From Bostrychus sinensis (taxonomy: Eukaryota; Chordata; Actinopteri; Gobiiformes; Eleotridae), in contig CM036241.1 of NCBI GenBank assembly GCA_020698575.1, positions 8,536,416 to 8,600,415 on the forward strand: a DNA stretch of 64,000 nucleotides. Reading direction: 5' to 3'. Position numbers and translations under genes: made by a program. Positions 22,099 through 33,700 of the stretch are shown here, piece after piece. Position 1 is the stretch's first letter, and each line of letters opens with the position of its first letter. Below the pieces are notes generated by a model. It did not search any database. It worked only from the letters and a program-made list of their open reading frames with translations, and was not told the DNA's origin.

Positions 22099-24059
22099 GT
22101 AAGACCAACAACTGGCTATTACTGTGTATTATAACTATGCTGCATCATCATTATTGCTGCACAGTTGATTATTACTGCACATAACATAATAAGCATAATT
22201 TTATTAGAAATATCTAATCTAGTAAGCATTTTAAATCGTCTTAACTGGCTTCAAATGGTTGACCCAGTACAAAAATGTAAGGTCATCTTCTGCTAGTTCA
22301 GTGATTTTCAATGTTTTCACACTGAGTACCACCTCAGAAAATGTTTGGCTTTCAAAGTGCCACATTTAAAAGGCTAAAATAAGCCCAAATTTGGATTAAA
22401 CTAGTACCAACACAGGGTTAAACCAGCATTACAAAAGTAAAAGTATGCACAAGAGTAAGACAAATGAGTATAGCCATATGTGGAGTAAATTTGTGAGACG
22501 TTTAAACAATCCAAATTTCAATTTTCAATTTAGAATGATGTACAAAAAATCATTATTAGAGAAATACCTGAGTGAAGATAGTGGTTAAGACTTTTATTGA
22601 TATCGTCAAAGTGTGGTTTGTTTGAAAACAGTCTGACTCTGTGTGTATTGCTGATTATGATCATGGATAACATAAAAATTGTATAAAAGAGGTATAAATA
22701 AATAAGCTTAGCTTCATTCTGCTCCTTTTGAACATTAAATACTTTTTTCTCTCTCTTTAAAAATATAAAATGTATATCTGTTTTCTGTATACCTTAAACT
22801 AATTACTCTAATATTGGGGGATATTTTTGTTAATGTATATTGTATATTGTATTTATGTTCAATAAATTCATTTATTCATTCATTCATTCATTCATTCATT
22901 CATTCATTCATTACATCTTATCTAAGCACTGATTAAACCAAGTCCAATACAAATCTAAACCAGGACTAAACCAGCATTAAACCAGGTCTAATCCAGGATT
23001 AAACTAGGATTAAACTAGGAGTTGCCCTACCTAAACCAGGACTAGCTAGAGCAAAATTAAATTAACTCATAAAGGACAAGGTTTTATTTTACAGACTGAG
23101 CCACTGTTATTTATGACTCTGCTGCGTTATCATGACTTACTTGCTGTAATTAGAGTTGGTCAGTCATTGTCACTGAAGATAAAAACAGTATCATTGTATT
23201 ATTTGAATTGTCTTGAGCCAATGCAAAAGTAGAAAATGGCGCAAAACATAACTTCAGCTTCTGCTAGTTTGTTGAAATCTGCTTTCATACAGGAATTTTA
23301 ATTTTACATCATTTCTTGAGAACTAATTTTAAGTAAGTTTTTTTTTACATTTTTTATATGATCTGTACATTTTCTTAAGTTTTTACTTTAACCCCACAGT
23401 TCAATCTCAAGCTTGGGTATAATAGTATTAGTAAAAACATAATAACTTTAACTTTTTTTTGAACCACTTTTACTTCTTCTTGAGTAATATTATTTTGAAG
23501 TTACAGTACTTTTAAGGGTGTCATAGCTAGGCTGACCAGATGTCCCTATTTAGCCGGGAAGGTCCCAGTTTTAGGCTCCTTCTCTCATGTCCCAAAACAT
23601 ATTTCTAAAAACACAATTATGTCCCAGTTTTCAACAAACCATGTTTTAAACAATGAGCAGTGACAACGTACATTTGCTTATTCAAAGTAACGTTACCTGT
23701 TGAATCTATTACAACATGTCTCAACAAATCTCTGTGGTCTTTGCTTTACTGTTTAATTCAACTCTGACCCGGTTCAGCAGTTGTTGACTTACTGTATGTT
23801 TATGGTTATGTTTATGCTGCAGGGCGGGGCCTTCTATTTCCTGGAGCATGTGATTTCAGACAAAGACACCTCTTGGACCTACTTCTTCCAGCACGTCCTG
23901 CAGCCGTTGTGGTACTACTTCGGGGACGGCTGTCAGATGACCCGGGCCTCGTGGAAAGATCTGCAGAGCACCGGCTTCTCCGAGCTCAAACTGCAACACA
24001 TTCAAGCCCCGCTCATCTTTCTGATCAAGCCACACATCATGGGCCACGCGGTTAAATAA
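21604..24059 (+). CDS. mettl7a: mettl7a copy 2, SAM-dependent thiol methyltransferase
   Basis: Two coding exons (21604-22098, 23823-24059), 243 residues, same architecture as copy 1: N-terminal hydrophobic anchor, LEIGCGTGSNF motif I at 74-84, CTDPNP at 95-100, C-terminus PHIMGHAVK. It differs from copy 1 at four residues only: Cys38 for Tyr, Asp52 for Asn, Glu142 for Gly, Gly199 for Glu. Residue 142 is Cys in human METTL7A and in copy 3, so both young duplicates have lost it, in different ways. The intron is longer because of a 482-bp retroposed insert. AATAAA overlaps the stop codon as in copy 1. The presumed function is methylation of small thiols; whether copies 1 and 2 differ in activity cannot be seen. 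Confidence 0.93.
22433..22914 (+). mobile_element. L2-like or SINE 3' end, inserted in copy 2 intron
   Basis: A 482-bp insert ends in an (ATTC)n tail (22873-22912) and is flanked by CATTAC on both sides (22427-22432 and 22909-22914). The same point in copy 1 has a single CATTAC (13716-13721), a clean empty site. The body contains AAATAAGCTTAGCTTCATTC and an AATAAA-like stretch before the tail. The ATTC tail and the target duplication point to non-LTR retroposition after the gene duplication. Family assignment (L2-like) rests on the tail. Confidence 0.8.
22925..23046 (+). repeat. CTAAACCAGGA minisatellite in mettl7a copy 2 intron
   Basis: Counterpart of 13680-13860, displaced by the retroposed insert. 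Confidence 0.65.
23529..23640 (+). mobile_element. hAT-like MITE fragment (GACCAGATGTCCC type)
   Basis: Duplicate of 14310-14425 in the copy 2 intron. Compare with the complete element 54431-54813. Confidence 0.6.
23823..24059 (+). CDS. mettl7a: mettl7a copy 2 exon 2
   Basis: 237 bases after acceptor TTATGCTGCAG, beginning GGAFYFLEHV. Confidence 0.92.
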   Translation, partial: GGAFYFLEHVISDKDTSWTYFFQHVLQPLWYYFGDGCQMTRASWKDLQSTGFSELKLQHIQAPLIFLIKPHIMGHAVK

Positions 24060-24699
24060 ACATACAGGTGAAGAGGTTTATAATGAGCTGGTGAAGTAAC
24101 AGCCACAATACCATGCACAAATACCTTGCTTACACTATGAAGTACTAGCAATATTGCTTTTAGATTTAATCATAATTTGCTTTGGATTAGGGCTGAATGA
24201 TTTTGAAAAAATACTAATTGAGATTTTTCTGACAGATATTGCTTCTGCGATTACATTTGCAATATATTTTTCAAAATCATTTTACAGCTTACACTTTACA
24301 TTTTTAGCATTTGATGGAGCACTTGAGAGAAAACTGAAATCTTCACATCACATGCCTTGTGGATATTAAATCACTTAAATAATTGCAGCCGTTGCCATTT
24401 GCTAATTGCGACAATTAAAATTGCAATTTTGATGCGATTTCAATTAATTGTGCAACATACTTTTGATTTTGTACTAAATCTTTATTTTTGTATAAAATAA
24501 CACACCTATTGACTAGCAGTAAAATCAACATAATTCTTTGTATTCTCTGTATACCTAGGCTCATAAATCAATATTCTATATTGTCATTGCTATTCTGTAA
24601 CACTGTGGTACTGTGTTTCAGTCAGATTTTGGTGTGATTAAAGCTTTAACGCTCAGTTTTTTGGTCAAAGTTGCTTTGATTTGGTGAGATATGTTCACC

Positions 24700-25075
24700 A
24701 CCACAACCAGATGGATCAGATTAGGAATGAGTTCATTGGAGGGACAGACTGAGATGGTTTGGACATGTACAGAGGAGGGACAGTGAATATATATTTGGGT
24801 AGAAAGATGCTGAGGTTAGAGCTGCAGGGGGCCTAGAGGAAGACCCTGGGCTTAATTTGAGGGGGAACAAGAAGAAACATGTTTATCGTTTCAAGAGCAA
24901 GAGGAAATGTATTTAATGGTTTACTTTTTACTAGAATATTTAAAAAAGACTTACTCTATTTTAAAATATAAAACCAAAATTACACAACTGGCTGGTGTCA
25001 GAGACGAGGATGCAGAAGCTAGAGTTAGATGGAGGCAGATTATTCAGTGTAGTGACCTCTAAAGGGAACAGATGA
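24700..25075 (+). mobile_element. Non-LTR retrotransposon C-terminal fragment, duplicate
   Basis: Paralogue of 15481-15870 in unit 2. Untranslatable fossil. Confidence 0.6.
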
Positions 25076-25589
25076 AAAGAAAAAGCTTGCCCCTTTATGG
25101 TAGCATGCCCCATAACTCAAAATAACAGTGAAATAACCAGCCAGCCTTTTCTATTAAGGGTTGTGGGTTGTTAGTGAAACAGATTTTAAATACATCCATA
25201 AAGGTCAAAGTAAAATTCATTACTCTTCTACCCCTTATTCCCAAAGAGGCATCATGGGTAGTTGGAAGAGCAATTTTGGGCTTGAGGAGGGGAACACGGG
25301 ACAAAAATGAGTCGCAGGTCTGGCCCATAGAGGCACACACTGGTAGGAATCCATTCTCTCACTCATTCACTGAGGGCAATTTAAAGTCACCAGTTTGTCT
25401 ACACTATTCATGTCTTTGATGATGATCTTGTTGTATTCTGTAAGGACAATAGGGGACCATTTTTCTCCCTGGGTACAATGAAAAGAGATTTATAGACAAA
25501 AAATTAGGGTACATAGTTCAGTGGTTCTCAAACTGTGGTACGGGTACCGCTGTTGCTACCTGGGAGTCTTCAGCAGTTCAAGTCCTGAT

Positions 25590-25800
25590 TTAGTTTAATT
25601 TAGAGACAGTTTTATTCCTGTTTTAGTCCTGCTCTGGCAGGGAGTGAATTTGAAGTTTAGACCAGTGCTTAGTCCAGGATTAGTCCTGGTTTAGTCTTGG
25701 AGTTGTCTTGGTTTAGACTTAGTTTAGATCTGGTTTAGTCCTCGTTTAGACCTGGATTTGCTTAGTCCTGGATTCGTCTTAGTTTAGCCCTGGTTTAGTC
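25590..25800 (-). repeat. CTAAACCAGGA minisatellite, reverse orientation
   Basis: TCCTGGTTTAG units in unit 2, without the MITE that splits the same array in unit 1. Confidence 0.65.
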
Positions 25801-26025
25801 CATTAAAGATGACACTTTAAAAGCTTAATATTAGGTGGCAGGCTTCTTGGTGAGGAAAGAACCATTGAAGAGTCTAAGGAGCGCCATCTTGTGGGAAAGT
25901 GATCCGCATCCAATTAGATCTGTCCAATTACAAGAACTGTGTAATCCTTTTATCTGCTAAATGTCCAGTGTCCACAGAGCGGATTTGCCGGACTCTTGTC
26001 TCTAGTCTCACCTTTACTGGACGCA

Positions 26026-26457
26026 ATGGAGACTGCGGACTTGAGCGGGATGTACAGGAGGCTGTTTGCGTTGCTGTCCTACAACAGTACATTTATTTAT
26101 AATGAGAAAATGCACGATTTTAAGAGGGAACTTTTCAGGAATTTGCCAAGATTTGCCAGCTCTGAGGGGACGCTGCGCCTGCTGGAGATCGGATGTGGAA
26201 GCGGGGCAAACTTCCAGTACTATCCGGATGGCTGCACGGTGATCTGCAGCGACCCCAACGCGCACTTTGAGAAATACCTGCGGAGGAACATGGAGGAAAA
26301 TAAACACTTAACCTACGAGGGATTTCTAGTGGTGTCCGGAGAGAAGCTGGCGGAGGTAGAGGACGGATCAGTGGACGTGGTCGTGTGTACGCTGGTGCTG
26401 TGTTCTGTGCGTAATGTGCAGGAGGTGCTCCAGGAGGCGCGCCGCGTCCTCAGAGCT
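26026..26457 (+). CDS. mettl7a: mettl7a copy 3 exon 1
   Basis: 432 bases, 144 codons, phase 0, donor GTGGGT after RVLRA. Confidence 0.83.
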
Positions 26458-26555
26458 GTGGGTATCATGTGTCACGGCCCTCGAGTGGGTTACTTCAGGC
26501 TATCTCAGACAGTGGGTCCAGTACCTAGAAGTGAGTTGTGGGGAGATAAGGTCGC

Positions 26556-26591
<36 letters not shown>

Positions 26592-28041
26592 AACTTAATC
26601 AAACAAAACAAAGACAAAGTTGATGGTCATTTACTGAGAGAGTTGTCTTTGGAAATCAGTAAGAATGATAATATGCTAAGAAAAATGTAAAAGACCCTCA
26701 AATGTATATAATAAGACCTTAAAAAAAAAAAAAAAAAACTATAAAAGTGACCAGGCCATATGCACCACAGAGGTCCAGACCTCAGTATGGTTCTAATATT
26801 TTTACAGTACATGTAAGTAATCTAAGAACCAGAAGCTACAATAATTTAAACTAGTCATGAAGAATTCAATGTATTAAGTTTAAAAAGTCTAAACAAAATT
26901 GCAAGGATAAACCAGGGCTAAATTATGTCTAAACCAGGATGAACCCAGGACTAAATTGTGGCTCAACCCTGACACAATGGCCCTCATTATTTCTAAATTT
27001 CTTTGTATGGCCCTGTAAGTGACCAAAGTAATGCCAAAACAGAAACCAGAAAATTAGGTACATTTTTAGGGGAACCCTGACAAAAAAGTTTCACAATGAT
27101 TTAGCACATAGTATTGTTAAAGTAACACTACTTTTTACACCAAATATAAAGCCTGAAAATTACCTGTAGTTTTATTAATTACATAATGAGCAAAAGATGA
27201 AGAGAGAAAGCTTTATATTGCAATAATTTAAGAACTGTATGAATGAATTTAAATGTTAGCAAGATGTACTGTATATTGTATATGATATAAAGTCATAAAG
27301 TGTAGAGACATATTATAGTTAAATTAGCCTATCTAGCTTGACCCATTGACTGTCTCCATGAGATCAAGTGGGTCTGTAACCCTTCCCATTCATCACTGAT
27401 CCTTCTTTATCTGAAATAAAATGGGCTGTAAAGACTACACTGTTTCTCTGCTTGGTTATACATCTGTCCAATTTCACTCAAGTGTGAGGTCCTGGATTAT
27501 GTTTTCTTCCAGGTTTTTTGAAAGAGTTTTGGACACCTTTGCATCAGTTTTTCACATTTTATAACTTAAAATAATATTCTTGATGTGTTTTTGAGGAAAC
27601 AACATTATAACATGGTTTATCAGCATAGAGGACCTTTAAATTTGTATTTATTTGTTCCAACCTTGGAAATTTAACTTGAGTCAACAGGGACCACACAAAT
27701 TTGTTGGAGAATAGAAAAGGGATTAAGATGGCTGACCAAGTTATTATAGGTGGGCATCATAAGCTGTCATTCCACTTTCTGTTTGTTTATGTTTGTTCTT
27801 TCAGGGAGGAGCCTTCTACTTCCTGGAGCACGTCGTCTCAAAGCCCTCTTCTTGGTTAAACATTTTACAGCACGTCCTGGAGCCTCTCTGGTACCACCTC
27901 GGCGAAGGATGCACTTTAACCAGAGCAACGTGGAAAGATCTGGAGGCAGCCGGCTTCTCTGAACTTCACATACAACACATCACAGCTCCAAAGGTGTCTA
28001 CAGTGATTAAACCACACATAATGGGCCATTGTATTAAATAA
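26026..28041 (+). CDS. mettl7a: mettl7a copy 3, short form lacking the N-terminal anchor
   Basis: Two coding exons (26026-26457, 27805-28041) give 222 residues from the first in-frame ATG. Motif I is LLEIGCGSGANF (53-63), CSDPNAHFEKYL follows at 74-85, and VVVCTLVLCSV (118-128) keeps the Cys that copies 1 and 2 have lost. The C-terminus PHIMGHCIK fits the family. The protein starts METADLSGMYRRLFALLSYN: the hydrophobic anchor of copies 1, 2 and human METTL7A is missing, so this form may not be membrane-bound in the usual way. No in-frame upstream ATG is present; an upstream coding exon is possible but was not found. Sequence is well diverged from copies 1 and 2, so this is the older paralogue. 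AATAAA overlaps the stop codon here too. Confidence 0.85.
26557..26588 (+). repeat. Poly-A run in mettl7a copy 3 intron
   Basis: Thirty-two uninterrupted A residues about 100 bp into the intron. Possibly the tail of a short retroposed sequence on the plus strand, but no clear body is identified. A second A-run lies at 26720-26738. Confidence 0.85.
27490..27650 (+). mobile_element. Fragment of the AAAGGTCCTATATTATG repeat family
   Basis: Contains CAGGTTTTTTGAAAGAGTTTTGG, CACCTTTGCATCAG and AACATTATAACATGG, shared with the fuller copies at 33676 and 60323. Internal parts are missing. Confidence 0.55.
27805..28041 (+). CDS. mettl7a: mettl7a copy 3 exon 2
   Basis: 237 bases, same length as in the other copies, after acceptor GTTCTTTCAG. 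Begins GGAFYFLEHVVS. Confidence 0.9.
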   Translation, partial: GGAFYFLEHVVSKPSSWLNILQHVLEPLWYHLGEGCTLTRATWKDLEAAGFSELHIQHITAPKVSTVIKPHIMGHCIK

Positions 28042-28065
28042 ATACATCTCCATTGGCAAAGGAAA

Positions 28066-29127
28066 ATACTCATTGGCCACTTTATCAGGTACATCTGTTG
28101 TAATGTGACGAAATACAACTATCTAATAAACAAACAAATCCCTTGGGAGCAACTTAATGCATTTAGTCCTGAGACATGTTGAAGACAAACTCGCTGAAGT
28201 TCAAACCGAGCATCAGGATAGAAAAGAAGGTAGATTTAAGTGTCTTTAAAAATTGCATGAACGGATCTGAGTATTTGGAATTTTCACACACAACCATCTC
28301 AAGGGTTTACAGAGAAGGATCTGAAAAAGAGAAAATCCAGTGAGTGGCGGTTCAGATAAAGTCCTCTGCAGACCGTGGTTGTAACGAGTGGCTACTGCCT
28401 TTCTATCATCTCAAACCAGAGCTAAGTACTATAATCTTACAAGCACTTTATCATACGCACACCCTCATATGGACTATGGCAGTTTCTGAAATACTCAGAC
28501 TAGAGGTCGACCCATGTGGGTTTTTCTATGGCCGATGCTGAGTTTTAAAATTCAGAGCCAACCGATGGCCGATAAACACTGCAGATATTTCTAAAAACCA
28601 TATGAAGTGACGATTTTCTTAATCTTATGAAAGAAATTAACATAATATAGCCAGTTGTTTTAGTAATGCTTATTAAATGCAAACAAATGTATTAGGATTG
28701 GACAGTGAGTATAGGTAAATATGAGTTAAAAAAACAAACAAAAAAAAAAAAAACAAGGCGGCAATCTCAATCAAACTTGCTGTGCAAGTAGATCTTGGGG
28801 AAAGCTACAAAATGCATGTGGATTTTTTTGTTTTGAGATTCTATGCCAGAGAAGTGAGCAAAATCTTTTTATTGCCGTTTTGAGCTTTATTAGACCAAGA
28901 TAATGTGATTTTGGATGTTTCCTATGAACTGCAGTGTAAGAGCTCAAACTGCTACCAGATGGTTGGAGAAGCTGGGGTCATTGGTGATTGACTAAAAAAG
29001 TTCAAAAATCAACCTCTAACTCAGTACAGTCCATGCCAGATTCATGCACTGAGCCGCTCCATTTGAATAGGTATTTGCATTTAGAAGCATGAAAACAGGT
29101 GTGTACATAATAAAGTGGCTGGCGAGC
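28066..29127 (+). mobile_element. Fossil Tc1-like transposon with nested insertion
   Basis: The left end reads CATTGGCCACTTTATCAGGT and the right end GTACATAATAAAGTGGCTGG, its approximate complement: inverted repeats of a widespread fish Tc1-like element. The inner sequence at 28190-28350 (AGTTCAAACCGAGCATCAGG, CACAACCATCTC, AGGGTTTACAGAGAA) matches the start of the transposase region of that element, but most of it is deleted. At 28503 another repeat begins (AGAGGTCGACCCATGTGGGT...ATGGCCGAT), probably a nested MITE. It starts 25 bp after the mettl7a copy 3 stop codon. Confidence 0.7.
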
Positions 29128-30637
29128 ACGTTTCATTTGAAAACCACACGTCTCTGTAAAGTGAAAATAGATTTATTTCGTTACACAATTATCAATTTCA
29201 TAAACTGTTTGTTCTTTTTTTTTTTTTTTTACCTAATAAATATTACCTGGACAATGTGCTTTTTCCCTGATTGTCGAAGTAACTGCCAAAAAAACAACCA
29301 ACCAAAGCAAAATATAATCACCTTTTCTATTGCCCTTTCACGTTCATTGCACAAAACTTAGGAATGACATCTGTAACATCTCCTTGCGGGAAAAAAAGAA
29401 AAGGATTCACAAAAAAATACAAAATAAAACAAAAATTGTTTGTATAATAATCCATACAGTTAAAAATCTGAAGATGACGTTAGAAGAAAAAGAAAAAAAT
29501 ATCACCGACATTGTTTAAAAACACAAAAATAAAGAAAGGGAGACATTTAGAAAGTGAGACTCGAAGTAAAGCTCACGGTTTTAAACTTCCCTGTATTAAA
29601 ATGTACACAACTATAAATGTTATAGCGAATAAAAAACAGCAGGTGGAAACATGGTCAAGTACAAATCCTGATTCAAAAACGTTAGAACAGTGTGTAAAAT
29701 GTAAAAAAAAAACCTCACAAATCTCATAAAACCTTTTCATGGATGGCAATGATTCAAAAGCATTTAAGGTGTTGAGATATATTTATAATTCAGAACTCTA
29801 ATTCCACTTTTTCCAATCATGGGTTGCGGTGGAGGCCGGAGCCTTTAGACAACATGTGTAAGCAGGAGAGAAACTATGTTAACCACTCTGCCATTCTTTC
29901 ATTATTCTATACTGTAGGAGATCATATAGTCAAAGTCTATATGCAATTTTACACCGAAGAAAATTTTTCAGTTTCCAGACATCTAAAATGCTCCTTTTAT
30001 GCCCAAAGTGATGGACCTGTATTAGTTTTGTTTTAGTTTTTTTCAGGCTTTTTGAAATAGTTTAAGACACCTTTGCATTAGTATTGTACATTTTATAACT
30101 TAAATTAATGCATATGTATGGAAATGTCTTCTTTTGGGGAGCTCTTACTTTGATTTGGTGTCTGTCGCCCCCTGCTGGCAATGGGGAATGGGTAAAGCAT
30201 AAAATTGCTACTCAGCCCGGTTTTGGTAAGGTGACGATAACAGGATTACTCAAACATGCGTGAATTAAACAAAATGCTACTCCAGGTGTGTTTTTGAGGT
30301 GGAAAAAACATTAGAACATGGTTAAAAGCTCGAAAAGTGGAGGGGACCTTTAAATATCTTTCCTAATAGTTTTTTTTTTTTGGTATTACGCACACATTTC
30401 ATTCTGTTTGATGTACATTTTACACAGTGTCCCGTTTTTTTTTTTTTGTAGAACTAGGTTTTGTACTTGGATATTGTTGAGAATATCTGACTGCCAACAC
30501 ATCACGTTATATGAGACAGAGTAAAAAAAACTGGAGGATCTCACCCTGAAATAAAAGTGTTCCCAGAAACCCTGCAGTGTCTGACGGTCGAGCTGCTGCT
30601 GCATCATCTGATTGAACCTGAACACGTTACAAACACG
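29128..30637 (-). other. Presumed atf1 3' region
   Basis: Sequence after the atf1 stop codon on the minus strand. AT-rich, no other gene. It includes a repeat of the AAAGGTCCTATATTATG family (30015-30353). A minus-strand AATAAA near 29173 could end the transcript, but the 3' end is uncertain. Confidence 0.4.
30015..30353. mobile_element. AAAGGTCCTATATTATG repeat family member
   Basis: Contains TCGCCCCCTGCTGGCAATGG, ACTCCAGGTGTGTTTTTGAG and the end AGGGGACCTTTAA shared by the family. It probably lies in the atf1 3' untranslated region. Confidence 0.65.
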
Positions 30638-30782
30638 TTATCCTGTTTTCACACAATAGAGGTCCTTTAAAGTTTTCAGTTCCTCGATCAGGGTCTTGTT
30701 TTGGTTTTCCAGAACTGCCACACGGTTCTCCAAACATTTCACATATTCCTTTTTCTTCCTTCGACATTCACGAGCCGCCTCC
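30638..30782 (-). CDS. atf1: atf1 coding exon 7 (bZIP)
   Basis: 145 bases: EAARECRRKKKEYVKCLENR, leucine zipper (RVAVLENQNKTLIEELKTLK) and stop TAA at 30638-30640. Acceptor TCTTTTTAG. Confidence 0.95.
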
Positions 30783-33700
30783 CTAAAAAGATTTGAACAT
30801 TCAGTCAGTTCAGGGGATCATTCATTTCAGTGCAAGACCCCTGAGCTGTGAGCCAAAGACCAGATAAAGTTAGCCCTCTTCAACTTTTTTTAGTTAATAT
30901 CCTCTTTTATTAATTGCTATTACTTGATAGCATTTAACTCCATGGTATTGTCAAGAACGCTTAAGACCCTATTTGGAAGCATACAGCTGTCGGTCATGGT
31001 TTCATGGTTTTAGTTGCCTCCAACCAATAGCAAGTATTCTATCATGGGACCACCTTCTGTCATGGTTACCTTTGCCTCTATCCAATAAGTATCCAATGTT
31101 TATCTAGTTTACCACGTAAAACTGTAGCAAAATAGGGGATGGTGCTGTTGGGCGGAGGATTTTTATTTATTGAAAGCTGCCAACAAACCATGACAGAGAA
31201 CTGTTGGTCCATTCTTGTGGCCCGCCACCTGGTGGTTCAAATATTATTCAGCCCGACAACAATCAAACTTGCCTACCCCTGATTTACATCATATAACATT
31301 GCTGTAATGCTTATGACAGATGACACAAGCTGAGAGTCTCTAAGGACTCAAGTTTTGACCATATATAAAATAAGTATAGATGTTTTTTATAGATATTTAT
31401 ATAGCTGCATACTTTACTGATACACATATTGTCAGACATCCTCTAGATTTGTAGCTGCTATCCAAGACATAAGCTGCTCCGGACAATCTTAGAAGTTCTT
31501 ATGGTGTTCACCTTAAGTGAATAGACTGCTTACCTGAAGTTACCTCAGCTGACCTGTTAATCCTGCTTTGTACTAGGTCTGAGGTCCACGAACGTCACTA
31601 AGGAAAGCATGGCTTACAGCCCAGTGTTGGATGGACGGCAAAACCAGTTCCATAAAGACCAGTCTGAACCCAGAGCAAGACTAACACCAGTCAGGTTTTA
31701 TGCCTAATGCCCTTCCTTATGCAGGTCCATTTAACTGGGCTTGGGACAGACACAAAAAGTATACAGACTCCTTGTGACTGTAATGGTTGGTTAAAGTAAA
31801 ATCATAAAATAAAGTAGTGATTATAAACATGTGATTTTAGACTTCATGACATTTTGGAACAAAAGAGCTTCAGTTCAAGCCTGACCCTGCCCTGAACTAG
31901 GCTGAGGAATATTTTAAGCTTAAAAAAACAAACAGACAGACATCCTGTAATCCACACCTGTTTTTGGCCAGTCTGATTTCCCTCTTCATTGTTGGATCGT
32001 CTGTCTTGGTCTGGGGTAGGCCCACTGGAGACGTCATGACCACCGTCTGAGGCAGTGAGCCGGACGTGGGCGCTGTACGAATCTGAAACGCCTGCATCTC
32101 TCCTCCTGCTCCTAACGTTCAGAGATTAAAAGAACTCTTTTAGTTACTTCTCACTTCACAAGTTAATGTGTAATACAGTATTTAAACATTTTTGCTATAT
32201 CAGTACTTATATTGTCCTGCAATTAAATTTTCAAAATGCTTTGTAGCAGGTTGTCAAAGGAAATTTCTAAACTCCAGGGCTGCAACTAATGATTATTTTG
32301 ATAATAGATTAATCTGTTGATTTGTCGGTTAATAATCGTAGAGTAAAGTGTGAGTAAAGTGGTTAAAAAAATTTGATAATTCTACCAAAAATCACTTAAT
32401 TTTTCTAAAATTTGAACCAGTCTTTACCTGTCTTGGTTAATAAAGCCTCTTTTATCAAAATGATATGTTTCAGTCAATAAATACTCCAGTTGACGATTAT
32501 TTCAATAGTCAATTATAATCGATTAATCAGATTCATTGTTGCACCCCTACTAAACTCCAAATCTTATAATCAAGGACTTTAGACAAGAATGTCCTACATA
32601 TTATGTTAAGCTTTGCCCATTCAGATGCTCCGATAAAATAATGTCTGCTCCTATTAGCTGATGGTCTACGTGACTTGTAAACACTGAATTAATGGCAGCA
32701 GAACTTCCTACTGGGAAAGTGTTTTTTTAATGCTTATGTAAGTAAGTTCTTAACCAAGTAAAAAAGCAAGCAGTTGCGGTGGGACGATTGAGAGCATGAG
32801 AAAAGGACATTTCAGGTAATGCAGCTTAAAAGAAAGCTCTAACAAAAAGTCTGGCCCAGCAGCAGGTAACCTGAGCTCACCTTGTACCACCACCTGGTTG
32901 CTGGGCACCAGTATCTGCTGGCCGTCAGGAGTCTGGGCGTATTGCAGGATGGTGGTGCCCTGCTGAGCCCCTCCTGCATTGGCCATAGTCAGGGCCTGGA
33001 CTCCCTGGAGCCCCTCAGAGCCCGGAGATGCCAGCTGGATGGTACCATTAGCAGCTATGGTAACTGGAAACACAAAGAGGGGATTGTGTAAACATGGGCA
33101 CAGATGTAAGGTCTCGAGTACAAAGATACTTTCACAACATTTTTTCCATGTGTTTGCCCTGCTCATCTTCTGTACTGTGAGTTTTCAGACATAACTATTA
33201 ACCTTTAGGAGATTTGTTAAAGCCGTTTTGCTCTGCAAGCAGAGAGATGTAAATAAACAAAACATCCACACCGACGTCACAACTTTTGAGCTGTTTGAGT
33301 GTGTCTGTATCCATGGTAGTGTGACAACAAACATCACAGCTGTGTACTAAGCTCTCTTTAAACATTTGCTGGTCAAGTTTGGACATATTACATATTTACA
33401 CATGAACTTGGTGTTTTCATCACTTTATTTTCTGTCCACATTGAGTAAATCACTTTTTACTTCACTGCTTTACAAAGCAAACCCACAGCACCAGCTCAAA
33501 TTCATTATACTTCTACTGCCATCTTGTGTCTAAATAACTAATTTTGAGCAGATGTATTGATCCTTTCACAAGCATTCAGATAAGTTGCCCACGCAACACG
33601 TACTCTTGTCAACACGTTTGTTGACAAGAGTAATGTTTTTTCTCCCATTTATTTTTACAGAGCAAATAACAACCATTAAAGGTCCTATATTATGCTTTTT

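Larger units (their letters stand above)
17753..25832 (+). repeat. Tandem duplication unit 2 (mettl7a relic plus gene)
   Basis: Paralogous with 11828-17425 as described for unit 1. It contains two insertions that unit 1 lacks (18251-21149 and 22433-22914). Confidence 0.85.

Noticed and set aside
25996..26025. Earlier start for mettl7a copy 3
   Set aside because: The upstream in-frame codon is TTG, not ATG; 26026 is the first ATG in frame.
26458..26598. Extension of mettl7a copy 3 exon 1 into a Lys-rich tail
   Set aside because: It reads through the GTGGGT donor into intron and poly-A; exon 2 continues the family sequence from 27805.
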